Source of the DNA: Paenibacillus_F chitinolyticus_A | Lineage (GTDB): Bacteria > Bacillota > Bacilli > Paenibacillales > NBRC-103111 | Assembly (NCBI RefSeq): GCF_045038035.1 | Contig: NZ_CP173427.1 | Coordinates: forward strand, 5,146,001-5,210,000 | Direction: 5' to 3' | DNA: 64,000 nt | In this document: positions 16,941 to 25,357 of the stretch, piece after piece | How positions within the stretch are numbered: the first letter of the stretch is position 1 | Layout of the letters: each line of letters opens with the position of its first letter | Notes under the pieces: model-generated | The model's input: only the letters and a program-made list of their open reading frames with translations | The model's database searches: none | Told to the model about the DNA's origin: nothing | Translations under genes and position numbers: made by a program

Positions 16941-17012
16941 TCACGCATCAAGAAAAAAGGTTCCTGCTCTGCCAGAAAAAGCAGATCAGAAACCTTTTTT
17001 CTTGATGCGTGA
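16941..17012 (-). terminator. Very long hairpin/terminator after the tRNA-Leu operon
   Basis: Two 32-base arms (16941-16972 and 16981-17012) pair with two mismatches around an eight-base loop; the outer 22 bases pair perfectly. Six T lie within one arm (AAAAAAGG / CCTTTTTT). It ends at the last base before the tRNA-Leu 3' end. The right arm includes the 11 bases beyond the tRNA that belong to the island's direct repeat. Confidence 0.75.
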
Positions 17013-17062
17013 TGCGGACGAGAGGACTCGAACCTCCACGGCTGTTACACCACTAGAACCTG
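17002..17062 (-). repeat. Right direct repeat of the island (inside tRNA-Leu)
   Basis: The right copy of the 61-base repeat whose left copy is at 6850-6910. It covers the 3' part of the intact tRNA-Leu(CAG) gene and 11 bases beyond it. Confidence 0.85.
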
Positions 17063-17096
17063 AATCTAGCGCGTCTGCCAATTCCGCCACGTCCGC
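17013..17096 (-). tRNA. tRNA-Leu(CAG)
   Basis: Complete class II tRNA with a long variable arm; acceptor GCGGACG/CGTCCGC, anticodon loop TTCAGGT with CAG. The sequence after the discriminator is TCA, not CCA. It is the last gene of the tRNA operon and carries the island junction. Confidence 0.93.
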
Positions 17097-17108
17097 ATGA
17101 GGATTTGA

Positions 17109-17193
17109 TGGTGCGGTCGGAGGGATTTGAACCCTCACGCCCATTGGGCACTACCCCCTCAAGATAGCGTGTCTGCCGTTCCACCACGACCGC
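17109..17193 (-). tRNA. tRNA-Leu(GAG)
   Basis: Class II tRNA, acceptor GCGGTCG/CGACCGC, loop TTGAGGG with GAG, CCA encoded. A second copy without CCA is at 53605-53687. Confidence 0.93.
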
Positions 17194-17210
17194 ATAAGAC
17201 ACTTGAAAAG

Positions 17211-17283
17211 TGAGCCATGAAGGACTCGAACCTTCGACACCCTGATTAAAAGTCAGGTGCTCTACCAACTGAGCTAATGGCTC
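17211..17283 (-). tRNA. tRNA-Lys(TTT)
   Basis: Cloverleaf GAGCCAT...ATGGCTC with anticodon TTT in ACTTTTAAT. CCA is not encoded. An identical-looking copy is at 53705-53777. Confidence 0.95.
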
Positions 17284-17291
17284 TTAAAAAC

Positions 17292-17377
17292 TGGTGGAGG
17301 CTGATGGATTCGAACCACCGAACTCGTCAGAGAACAGATTTACAGTCTGCTGCGTTTGGCCACTTCGCTAAGCCTCC
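17292..17377 (-). tRNA. tRNA-Tyr(GTA)
   Basis: Class II tRNA with long variable arm, acceptor GGAGGC/GCCTCC, anticodon GTA in ACTGTAAAT. CCA encoded. Confidence 0.95.
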
Positions 17378-17384
17378 ATGAAAC

Positions 17385-17460
<76 letters not shown>

Positions 17461-17477
17461 ATATAAAGTTGTTTAAA

Positions 17478-17553
<76 letters not shown>

Positions 17554-17616
17554 TTGCATGGTTTGCACCAACCCAATCGGAATATGCGGGATCGATGAAC
17601 GCTTGTAAAACTTAAA

Positions 17617-17693
17617 TGGCGGAGCTGACGGGATTCGAACCCGCGGTCTCCTGCGTGACAGGCAGGCATGTTAGGCCTCTACACCACAGCTCC
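17617..17693 (-). tRNA. tRNA-Asp(GTC)
   Basis: Cloverleaf GGAGCTG/CAGCTCC, anticodon GTC in CTGTCAC, CCA encoded. Confidence 0.95.
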
Positions 17694-17749
17694 AAGTAGT
17701 ATTCCCCAGTTCCAGGAAAATTATGATTGTCGGTCTCATAAAATCTGGA

Positions 17750-17825
17750 TGGTGGACGCTGACGGGATCGAACCGCCGACCCTCTGCTTGTAAGGCAGAT
17801 GCTCTCCCAGCTGAGCTAAGCGTCC
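17750..17825 (-). tRNA. tRNA-Val(TAC)
   Basis: Cloverleaf GGACGCT/AGCGTCC, anticodon TAC in CTTACAA, CCA encoded. Confidence 0.95.
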
Positions 17826-17848
17826 ATATCTTATGGTAGGAATAAAAT

Positions 17849-17919
17849 GACCCGTAGGGGATTCGAACCCCTGTTACCTCCGTGAAAGGGAGGTGTCTTA
17901 ACCCCTTGACCAACGGGCC
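17849..17919 (-). tRNA. tRNA-Glu(TTC)
   Basis: Cloverleaf GGCCCGT/ACGGGTC, anticodon TTC in CTTTCAC. CCA is not encoded here, whereas the copy at 53781-53855 has it. First gene of the nine-tRNA operon. Confidence 0.95.
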
Positions 17920-17950
17920 TTGATGTTTATCTTTTTTGGCGACAAGGATT

Positions 17951-17978
17951 ATTGTATCAGAAATTTAAAAGATTACAA
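17951..17978 (-). promoter_or_regulatory. Promoter of the nine-tRNA operon
   Basis: On the minus strand TTGTAA (17973-17978) and TACAAT (17951-17956) are 16 bases apart, about 30 bases before tRNA-Glu. This fits a sigma-A promoter for the array. Confidence 0.65.
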
Positions 17979-18373
17979 GCTTTTTCTTCTATCCAAAATA
18001 TCCTAGAAATTGCCTCCATATGGACATGCTGTTTTTGACGGATCAAATCGCATTTTTCCCAGTAAAATCAAGGGTTTCGGAGGTCACGCTTGAAAAACGG
18101 CAGGACGTATCCGGATCACTAGATGTAAATTTACGCCATGATACGGGAACGTGAATTCGTATATACGAGTATGACTCTCATTTGTGGTTGACCACCGTCA
18201 TGTGACGCACAAGCACAGCGCTCTGACGTAAATTCGCAACCGCGGGCGTGACTTTTCTCTATTCTTCCAAAGCGCGTGATTCACAGGCGGCGTTACGGCA
18301 CTGCGCGGCAGTCGGCCCCGCCCTTTATTCTGATAGTGAATAGCAAACGCAGGCTCATTAATGGTTAAGCCCG

Positions 18374-18419
18374 TAAAAAAACACGCCCTTGCTCACAGGA
18401 AGGAGCACCGGACGTGTTT
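18374..18419 (-). terminator. Terminator after lacZ
   Basis: Minus-strand stem AACACGTCC / GGGCGTGTT with an internal GCTC/GAGC pairing, followed by TTTTTT. It lies shortly after the stop of the beta-galactosidase. Confidence 0.7.
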
Positions 18420-18438
18420 GGTTTGAAGGGGTTCCTGC

Positions 18439-21400
18439 TCAGCTTAAGCCGCCGGAACGAAGCGCAGCCGCTGTCTGTGCAGGATGAGCATCGCCGGATA
18501 CAGGCCCCAGCCGTACCGCAAACCGAAAAGCTTGAGGCTCCAGCACATGCGGCGGAAGCTGCTTCGGCCCGCAGCTGTTGCTGCCCAGCCCGTTCTGCTT
18601 GTAATCCAGATGGAGCGTGACATAATCGCGCGGAACGAGATCGCACTCGTGGGAGGCCGCTTCCAGGTCCTCCGGCGTGTAGCGGCTGGCCCCGAAGTCA
18701 AAGACCGGCTGCCCGGCTGCCAGAAGCCCGGAGCCCTGCACGCCGCGCAGGTACGCCCAGCGCACATCGGAGCGGTTGCCGCTTTCCTGCGGCTTGACGT
18801 ACGGAAAGCGCAGGTCGTCCACCGCTGCGTCGTACAAGCCCATCCGCGCCGCCTGTCTGCTGTCCGGGTAAGATTCCCCCGGACCGAGCCCGTACCAGGT
18901 CACGCGGTCCATGCTGCCGGGCAGCTCCATCCTCAGGCCGATGCGGGGAAGCATATCCGGCGGCGTGCCGTCCGGTTCGCCCTGCACGATCAAGTCCACC
19001 GTCCCGTCGGGACGAACGGTGTAGGCCCACGTGCAGGAGAAGCCCCAGGTGTACACGGGCGGCGCCGTGCGGATGGAGACGGTCACGCGGACGGAGCCGT
19101 CCGCGAGCCGCTCCCAGCCGCTGCCGCGCACATCGTCGGCCGCCATGTGTACGCACGCCTTGCGCCAGTCGGCGACAACGTACATGTCGTTGTCGATCGG
19201 CGCGCGCCACAAGGCGAGCCGCGGTCCGCCGCCTTCGGCGATCACCGGGGTGCCCGCGTGCCGCCAGGAGGCGATGCGCCCCCGGCCCCGGTCGAAGACG
19301 AGCGTGAAGTCCGCTCCCGTCAAGGTGAGCAGGCGGTCCGCTTCTTCGACCCGGATGGCGGCTGCGGTTTCGCCCGTGCCGGCGGATACGCTTCCACGTC
19401 CGGCTGGAGCGGCCGCGCTATCCGCCGAAGATCCTTCTCCTCCGTGTGCTTGTGAAGCCGCCATTTGGCCTTCTGACGCTCCTGCTGGGGATTCGGCGGC
19501 GGAATTTATCGCGGCTCCTGCCGCCCTTCCGGAGCAGGCATGAAGCGGAAACTGCGCCCACGCAATCTCGTGGCCTTCCTCCGCCCAAGCTGCCGGGGAG
19601 GCCAGCACGATGCGCACGGTCAGCCAGTACTCGGCCGGATCTCCTTCAGCTGCCGCAAGCACAGGAAGGGGAATATGGAGAGTTCCCTCTTCTCCCGCAG
19701 CCATGTCCGGCAGCTCGGCCGGACCCCCGCCGACGAGGCGGCCATCCGCCTCCAGCTTCCACGTACAGCGGAAGTTTTGAAGCGAGATGAAATCGTAATG
19801 GTTCCGGATAATCAGCTCGGCGGCTCCTTCGTTTTTGCCCGGCTCCCATCCTGCGATCTCTATCGATATCGGTTCAATCGTTTTCTTGTATTCCATCAGA
19901 CCCGGAGAAGGCGTGCGGTCAGGCGTTACGAGTCCGTCGATACAAAAGTTTCCGTTGTTCGGCTGATCGCCGTAATCCCCGCCGTAAGCGAAATACTCGC
20001 GGCCGTCCGCTTTTTTTCGCCGCAGACCGTGATCGATCCATTCCCAGACGAAACCTCCCTGGAGCCTCGGATACGTTCTGAAAAGCTCCTCATAGTGCTG
20101 GAGTCCTCCGGGGCCGTTCCCCATGGCATGGGCATATTCGCATAGGATATGCGGTTTGTCCAGCTCCTTCATTTCCCCGAACCCGCGCATTTTCTCAGGG
20201 GAGGAGTACATGGTGCTGAACACATCGCAAGCTTTACCTTCGCGGTCCCCCTCGTAATGAACGAGTCTCGTTGAATCGTAGGAGCGGCACCACTTGTACA
20301 TCGCCTCGTGATTGCATCCAAAGCCGGATTCATTGCCGAGTGACCACATGATAATCGAAGGGTGATTTTCGTCGCGCATGACCATTCTCCGCATCCTGTC
20401 CACATAAGCATGCTCCCAAGCCGGATCGGCGCTGAGCCGGTTAGCGTCCCCGATCAATTCGAAGCCGTGCGTCTCCAGATCGGTTTCGTCCATGACATAC
20501 AGGCCGTATCGGTCGCACAGGTCGTAAAAGCGCGGGTCGTTCGGGTAGTGAGCCGTCCGCACCGCATTGATGTTATGCTGTTTCATCATCCGGATGTCCT
20601 TCTCCATCGTCTCCGGTGTGACGGTTCTGCCTGTATCGGGGTGATGGTCGTGACGGTTCACTCCGCGCAGACGAATCGCTTTCCCGTTCACGAGCATGAG
20701 GCCGCCTTTGACCTCGATGCGGCGGAAACCGGTTTTCAGCGCCGTCGTTTCAAGCACCTCTCCCTCTTCGTCCAGCAGAGTGACGATCAGGTCATACAAA
20801 TAAGGCGTTTCCGCGGACCATTTGCGGGGTTCGTTGATTTCCGCTTCAATCGTAAGCGAGCGCTCCATCCCATTTTTAGCGGTTCCGTCCGTTTCTCCGC
20901 TGTTTGCGACCCCGCTTTCTTTCCCCAAAACGACAACGTTCCCGTCATGGTCCCGGAGCTTCCAGACCAGAGTGAACGGACGGGAAGCCGCACCTGCCGC
21001 TGACAAAGTCCCGGCCTGTGACCTGCTTTGATCCCCATGCCTCGTTCCGGTTAACGCGCCTGCATGTTCTCCTGTGTGCTCTCCGGACTGTACGCTGATA
21101 TGAGCAGCGCGTCCAGCCGCCGCCTTCGCTACCGTCACCTTCACGCTGAGAAGTCCGTGCCTGCATGCTTCATCCAGTCCGGCGTGTACCCGGATATTTT
21201 GCAGATGCAGCTTGGGCCGGGCCGTAAGGACGACATCGCGGAATATGCCGCTGAGCCACCACATATCCTGGTCTTCCAGGTAACTTCCTGCCGACCACTG
21301 ATACACCTGCACGGCAAGAACATTCCGTCCGCTGCGGACAAAAGGCGTCAAATCGAATTCCGCCGTCAGCCTGCTCCCTTCGCCGTACCCGACATACTCC

Positions 21401-21861
21401 CCGTTCAGCCAGACGTTATAGGCGCTGTCTACTCCGTGAAACCCGATAACAATGTCCTTATCCGTCCAATCGTCCGGCAGTGTAAATTCTCTCCGATAAC
21501 TGCCTGTAGGATTGTCCGTGGGCACACGCGGAGGGTCAACCGGGAACGGATAGTACAAATCCGTATAATGGGGAGCGCCGTACCCGTGCAGCTGCCAGCA
21601 GCTCGGCACAGGAAGCCGGTCCCAGGCGGACGCGTCGAACTCCGGCTCATAAAAACCGCCTGGCGCTTCCTCGGGCGAGCCGGTATACCGGAAAGCCCAC
21701 GTGCCGTTAAGAAGCAGGGTCCGGTCCGAACGCTCTCCGGCGTAAGTAAGAGCTTCTTTTTCTTCACCATAGGGAATAAAACTGGTCCGGGCCGGCAGAC
21801 GGTCCCGCTCCAGCACGTCGAGATTTTCCCAATCCCTGCGCTGCAAATGTAGTTCCTTCAT
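18439..21861 (-). CDS. lacZ: Beta-galactosidase, glycoside hydrolase family 2 (LacZ type)
   Basis: A 1140-residue GH2 enzyme that cleaves terminal beta-galactose. Domain order follows LacZ: jelly-roll sugar-binding domain (about 1-215), immunoglobulin-like domain, TIM barrel with acid/base Glu511 in WSLGNESGFG and nucleophile Glu575 in HILCEYAHAMGNG, then the C-terminal small chain domains. The metal-site HDHHP motif is at about 404-408. There is no signal peptide, so it acts in the cytoplasm on sugars brought in by the ABC or MFS carriers encoded upstream. It is about 115 residues longer than the E. coli enzyme, because of two low-complexity stretches rich in Ala, Gly and Ser, at about 245-295 and 780-835. 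GGAGGAGC precedes the ATG, which lies two bases past the MFS stop. Confidence 0.96.
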   Translation of the reverse strand: MKELHLQRRDWENLDVLERDRLPARTSFIPYGEEKEALTYAGERSDRTLLLNGTWAFRYTGSPEEAPGGFYEPEFDASAWDRLPVPSCWQLHGYGAPHYTDLYYPFPVDPPRVPTDNPTGSYRREFTLPDDWTDKDIVIGFHGVDSAYNVWLNGEYVGYGEGSRLTAEFDLTPFVRSGRNVLAVQVYQWSAGSYLEDQDMWWLSGIFRDVVLTARPKLHLQNIRVHAGLDEACRHGLLSVKVTVAKAAAGRAAHISVQSGEHTGEHAGALTGTRHGDQSRSQAGTLSAAGAASRPFTLVWKLRDHDGNVVVLGKESGVANSGETDGTAKNGMERSLTIEAEINEPRKWSAETPYLYDLIVTLLDEEGEVLETTALKTGFRRIEVKGGLMLVNGKAIRLRGVNRHDHHPDTGRTVTPETMEKDIRMMKQHNINAVRTAHYPNDPRFYDLCDRYGLYVMDETDLETHGFELIGDANRLSADPAWEHAYVDRMRRMVMRDENHPSIIMWSLGNESGFGCNHEAMYKWCRSYDSTRLVHYEGDREGKACDVFSTMYSSPEKMRGFGEMKELDKPHILCEYAHAMGNGPGGLQHYEELFRTYPRLQGGFVWEWIDHGLRRKKADGREYFAYGGDYGDQPNNGNFCIDGLVTPDRTPSPGLMEYKKTIEPISIEIAGWEPGKNEGAAELIIRNHYDFISLQNFRCTWKLEADGRLVGGGPAELPDMAAGEEGTLHIPLPVLAAAEGDPAEYWLTVRIVLASPAAWAEEGHEIAWAQFPLHACSGRAAGAAINSAAESPAGASEGQMAASQAHGGEGSSADSAAAPAGRGSVSAGTGETAAAIRVEEADRLLTLTGADFTLVFDRGRGRIASWRHAGTPVIAEGGGPRLALWRAPIDNDMYVVADWRKACVHMAADDVRGSGWERLADGSVRVTVSIRTAPPVYTWGFSCTWAYTVRPDGTVDLIVQGEPDGTPPDMLPRIGLRMELPGSMDRVTWYGLGPGESYPDSRQAARMGLYDAAVDDLRFPYVKPQESGNRSDVRWAYLRGVQGSGLLAAGQPVFDFGASRYTPEDLEAASHECDLVPRDYVTLHLDYKQNGLGSNSCGPKQLPPHVLEPQAFRFAVRLGPVSGDAHPAQTAAALRSGGLS

Positions 21862-21863
21862 GT

Positions 21864-23414
21864 CTATGCTCCTCCTGCTTGGGGCTCACCCCTTAAATGG
21901 TCGTCCCGTTTGATGATTAAAGGCAGCACACGGCTGCGGAAATACATAAAATTCACGATCAGCAGCACGCCCGCAATGAGAAACGGAGTGCGGTAATCGC
22001 CTGCATTCATAAAAAAACCCGCCGTCATCGTCGACAAAGACGATCCGACACAGCGGAAAACGGCCCGCATTCCCGCGTACAGATTGCGGTCCTCTTCTCG
22101 CAGCGAAGACATGGTTTCGCTGTCGACCAGATTGCCGAGCAGCGAAAAGCTTCCGCTGCGGAGAACGAGCAAGGCCGCAAATACCGGCGCCGGCTGCGCG
22201 ATCATGAGCAGAAGAGCCAGCCCCGCGTTTCCGAGGAACGCGCCTGTGAAGGCGGCTTTCGCTCCCCAGCGCTCCATGATTTTGGGTGCGGCCAGCGAGG
22301 CGGCAAACAGGACAAGCCCGTTGACCGTGTACACGTAAGAAATCAGATCGTCCCCCCATGCCGCCCGGAACTTCAGATAGACGTTCATGAACGGGCCGAT
22401 GAACGAGAAGACAAATCCGATCAGGCAGGCGTTGGCGGCGAGCAGCCAGAGTGACCGGTTGCGGAGCAGCCTGCGGATTGCCTGCGGCAAACGCGGCAGG
22501 GATTCCGCGGATCGCCTCCCGCGTGATACGGACAGCTTCGCCTGCCCCTTGCGGGACGCGTGCTTCTCCCCGGCGCCGCGCGCTGCGCTGCCGGGTGCAT
22601 CCGCTGCCGCCGATTCCCTGCGGCAGCTGTCTCCGGGGCCGTTCTCCGTGATGTCGCGGCCCCGGCTGCCGGCTTCTGCCGCATCGCGGCTGCCGTTTGC
22701 GGTTCCCGCAGCGGCTTCGGCTTCGGGACGCAATCCGTTCCCGGCTGCTGCCGGTTCCGGACGGTCAGCGGCTCCGGGACCACCCATCGCCGGCGAACCC
22801 TCCCCGCCGCTGCCGCCCGCCGCCCGTTCCGCCGGAAGCAGCCGCAAACGCAGCAGAGACAGCACCGCGATGCACACGGCGGAAGCATAAAGCGACGGGG
22901 CGTGGCCTGCGGCCGAAGCGTCCGCCCGGGAGAGCATGCCCCCGAGCAGATTGCCGAGCCCCGTGAATGCGGTGAACACCGCGAACATCCCGTGAAAAGC
23001 CCGGCTCTCCTCACGGCGGGATCGGGAGTACCGGAACAAGAGCTGGATTTCCGTGGTCTCGATACACATAAATCCGGCTGACGCTACCGCCTGGGCCGCA
23101 TACCAGACCGGCAGGCTGCGTCCGGCGGCGAATAAGGCCGCTCCCGCTGCAACGAGCATCGAGCCCGTGAGCAGCATGGGCTTGCGGCCGATTTTTCCCG
23201 CAAGCATACCGGCGGGCAGCGCGCCGATTCCCATGATGAGAATGCCCACGGCGGAAATGCTCGCGATCTGGCCGCCGCTTGCGCCGAGAGCCAGCAGGTG
23301 AAGATTCAGGGCTAGCGAATACAGCCCGATTCCGATCCCATACAGCGCTTCCGTCGCCAGAAACCGCCTGACTCCGATTGTCATGCTTGTATTGCTGCTG
23401 CGAAAACTAAACAC
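21864..23414 (-). CDS. MFS transporter with long hydrophilic central loop
   Basis: A 516-residue carrier with twelve membrane segments in two six-helix halves. Motif-A-like sequence AGKIGRKPMLL lies between helices two and three. Between the halves is a loop at about residues 197-305 made almost wholly of Gly, Ala, Arg, Glu and Pro, about 70-80 residues longer than usual for the family. The loop is in frame and its coding GC is very high. The gene is the penultimate one of the galactoside operon, so it may carry galactosides in or monosaccharides out; the direction cannot be told. It ends two bases before lacZ. Confidence 0.85.
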   Translation of the reverse strand: MFSFRSSNTSMTIGVRRFLATEALYGIGIGLYSLALNLHLLALGASGGQIASISAVGILIMGIGALPAGMLAGKIGRKPMLLTGSMLVAAGAALFAAGRSLPVWYAAQAVASAGFMCIETTEIQLLFRYSRSRREESRAFHGMFAVFTAFTGLGNLLGGMLSRADASAAGHAPSLYASAVCIAVLSLLRLRLLPAERAAGGSGGEGSPAMGGPGAADRPEPAAAGNGLRPEAEAAAGTANGSRDAAEAGSRGRDITENGPGDSCRRESAAADAPGSAARGAGEKHASRKGQAKLSVSRGRRSAESLPRLPQAIRRLLRNRSLWLLAANACLIGFVFSFIGPFMNVYLKFRAAWGDDLISYVYTVNGLVLFAASLAAPKIMERWGAKAAFTGAFLGNAGLALLLMIAQPAPVFAALLVLRSGSFSLLGNLVDSETMSSLREEDRNLYAGMRAVFRCVGSSLSTMTAGFFMNAGDYRTPFLIAGVLLIVNFMYFRSRVLPLIIKRDDHLRGEPQAGGA

Positions 23415-23537
23415 ATCTGTCCAATCCCCTTGCTGTCCGAAACTCCCAAGTTAACTTCCTTGCTTACTGCTTACCGCTTGATTCTGGCAGCTCAGCCTAT
23501 GTTCCCATCCACTCCGGCTTCACGGGAACACAAGACT

Positions 23538-24347
23538 TTACTTGATGCCCGTCATCGAAATGCCTTCCACGATATACCGCTGGGCAAGGAAGAACACCGC
23601 AAGCGGAGGCAGACAGATGATCGTCGTTACGGCCATAACCGAAGTCATGTCGACGCCGAACATCCCTTTAAACTGCGCCAGACCGAGCGTCAGCGTATAC
23701 ATGCTCGCATCGTTCAGGAAAATGAGCGGTCCGAGATAATCGTTCCACGTGTCCAGCATATTGAAGACGCTGACAAGCACGAGCGCCGGAAACATCAGGG
23801 GGATGATGATTTTCGTAAAAATTTTCAGATCCCCCGCCCCGTCGATTTTCGCCGCCTCTTCAAGCTCCGTCGGAATGGTCATAATAAACTGCCTCAGCAG
23901 GAAAATGTAAAACGCCGAGCCGAACCAGGACGGGACGATCAAAGGCTTCAGCGTATTGATCCAGCCCAGGAAATTAAACTCCATGTATAGCGGGATCATC
24001 GTCACGTCCCACGGAATCATCATCGTGGCGAGCACGACCATGAACAGCGCGTCCCTGCCCTTAAAGCGGAACCGCGCAAAGCCATACGCTACCAGGGAGG
24101 ATGAGATCAGTTGACCGATGTTGCACAGCACGGTGACGGTCAGGGAATTTTTCAGAAACACATTAAAAGGCTGGATAGTCCACGCCTTCGCGAAGTTTTC
24201 CCAGTGAAGCTCGGACGGGATCCATTTGGGCGGATACATGTAAACCTCTTCCGGGCTTTTCAGAGCCGTCGTAACGAGCCAGAAGAACGGCATCAGGAAC
24301 AGCAGCGAGAAAAACAGCAGCAGGGCATATGTGAGTACTTTCTTCAT
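23538..24347 (-). CDS. Carbohydrate ABC transporter permease (MalG/LacG type)
   Basis: About 269 residues with six membrane helices. The cytoplasmic EAA loop, contacting the ATPase, is seen as ELEEAAKIDGAGDLKIFTKI. It pairs with the permease encoded just upstream. The ATG at 24347 follows GAGGTGAAGAC; a start at 24362 is the alternative. No ATP-binding protein is in this operon, as is normal for CUT1 systems that use a shared MsmX-type ATPase elsewhere. Confidence 0.93.
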   Translation of the reverse strand: MKKVLTYALLLFFSLLFLMPFFWLVTTALKSPEEVYMYPPKWIPSELHWENFAKAWTIQPFNVFLKNSLTVTVLCNIGQLISSSLVAYGFARFRFKGRDALFMVVLATMMIPWDVTMIPLYMEFNFLGWINTLKPLIVPSWFGSAFYIFLLRQFIMTIPTELEEAAKIDGAGDLKIFTKIIIPLMFPALVLVSVFNMLDTWNDYLGPLIFLNDASMYTLTLGLAQFKGMFGVDMTSVMAVTTIICLPPLAVFFLAQRYIVEGISMTGIK

Positions 24348-24368
24348 GTCTTCACCTCGCAATCGTCT

Positions 24369-25331
24369 TTACAGCGCTTTGCGCTTCGTTTTCCGGGCTT
24401 TGTTCTTCTTCAGTTCACCCTCGTAATAGACGAACATGGAGGTGGAGCGGAAGACCATCATCGTCAGCGCCAGCACAATCACGAACATGACCCAGGCATT
24501 GGCTGCGGAATAACCCATTTTGAAATATTTAAAAGCGTTCTCGTACACATACATGGCGTAAAAGTAAGTCGAATTCAGCGGCCCTCCGCCCGTAAGCGTC
24601 AACGCGAGCGTGAGCTGCTGGAAAGCGGCGATGATCGATGTGATCAGGTTAAAAAGCAGAGTCGGACCCAGCATGGGAAGCGTGATGCGGATAAACCTCT
24701 TGAACGCGCCCGCACCGTCCAGTTCGGCGGCCTCGTAAAGATCGCCGGGGATATTTTTCAGCCCGGCGAGGAAGATCAGCATCATGGACCCCTGCGCCCA
24801 CAGGCTTGCGGCAACCATCGCGATCATCGACCAGTTCGGCTCGCGCAGCCAATCCGGTCCGGTAATTCCGACCAGGGACAGGAAATAATTGAGAATCCCG
24901 TATTCCCCGCTGTACACCCACGCCCAGATCATCGCCAGAGCAACGCCCGAGATGACGGAAGGCAGGTAGAATACCGTGCGGAAAATGCCGCTTCCCCGGA
25001 CGTTCTGATTGAGCAGAACCGCCAGCAGAAGAGCGATAGCGAGATTAAGCGGCACGAATATGGCGGCAAACCGGACCGTGACGCCCAAGGAATGCCAAAA
25101 CAAAGGATCATTTGTGAACATATTCACATAGTTTTGGAAGCCGACAAAGGTTCGTTCGCCGACTATGGGCCAATCGTAAAAGGAAATGACGAGCGAAAAC
25201 AGGAGGGGTCCGAGCGTAAAGGCCACGAACCCGATCATCCAGGGAAGAATGAAGAGGAAGGGGGTTAGCCTGCCTCTTCTCCAGATGCTGCGCCGCACGC
25301 CTTTTTGAAGCTGCAAGGTGTTCGGTTGCAT
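24369..25331 (-). CDS. Carbohydrate ABC transporter permease (MalF/LacF type)
   Basis: A 320-residue membrane protein with six helices after a basic N-terminus (KGVRRSIWRRGRLTPFLFI). The EAA loop reads DLYEAAELDGAGAFKRFIRI. It forms the channel with the MalG-type permease. It lies between the binding-protein gene (26-base gap) and the MalG-type gene. Confidence 0.94.
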   Translation of the reverse strand: MQPNTLQLQKGVRRSIWRRGRLTPFLFILPWMIGFVAFTLGPLLFSLVISFYDWPIVGERTFVGFQNYVNMFTNDPLFWHSLGVTVRFAAIFVPLNLAIALLLAVLLNQNVRGSGIFRTVFYLPSVISGVALAMIWAWVYSGEYGILNYFLSLVGITGPDWLREPNWSMIAMVAASLWAQGSMMLIFLAGLKNIPGDLYEAAELDGAGAFKRFIRITLPMLGPTLLFNLITSIIAAFQQLTLALTLTGGGPLNSTYFYAMYVYENAFKYFKMGYSAANAWVMFVIVLALTMMVFRSTSMFVYYEGELKKNKARKTKRKAL

Positions 25332-25357
25332 GGGCTCACTTCCGTTTCCCTAACGGG

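Larger units (their letters stand above)
16250..17012. other. AT-rich control region of the island operon
   Basis: About 760 bases, notably AT-rich compared with the rest of the window, with no convincing gene. It holds several LacI/CcpA-like half-palindromes with AACG(T/C)TT or AACGGTTACG cores and, at the right, a long hairpin (16941-17012) at the end of the tRNA-Leu gene. The promoter of the lacI operon must lie here, but no strong -35/-10 pair could be singled out. Confidence 0.6.
17920..18438. other. Gap between tRNA operon promoter and lacZ
   Basis: No gene is visible. It contains the tRNA promoter at its left end, one copy of a dispersed motif (TGACCACCGTCATGTGA at 18189-18205), two similar short sequences around TGTAAATTTACG and GACGTAAATTCGC at 18122-18240, and the lacZ terminator at its right end. 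Confidence 0.5.

Noticed and set aside
6963..17001. Integrase or transposase inside the tRNA-Leu island
   Set aside because: All frames were accounted for by metabolic genes; no recombinase motifs (R-H-R-Y or DDE) were recognised.
18484..19455. Plus-strand frames opposite lacZ
   Set aside because: No family signs or ribosome sites; a shadow of the GH2 gene.
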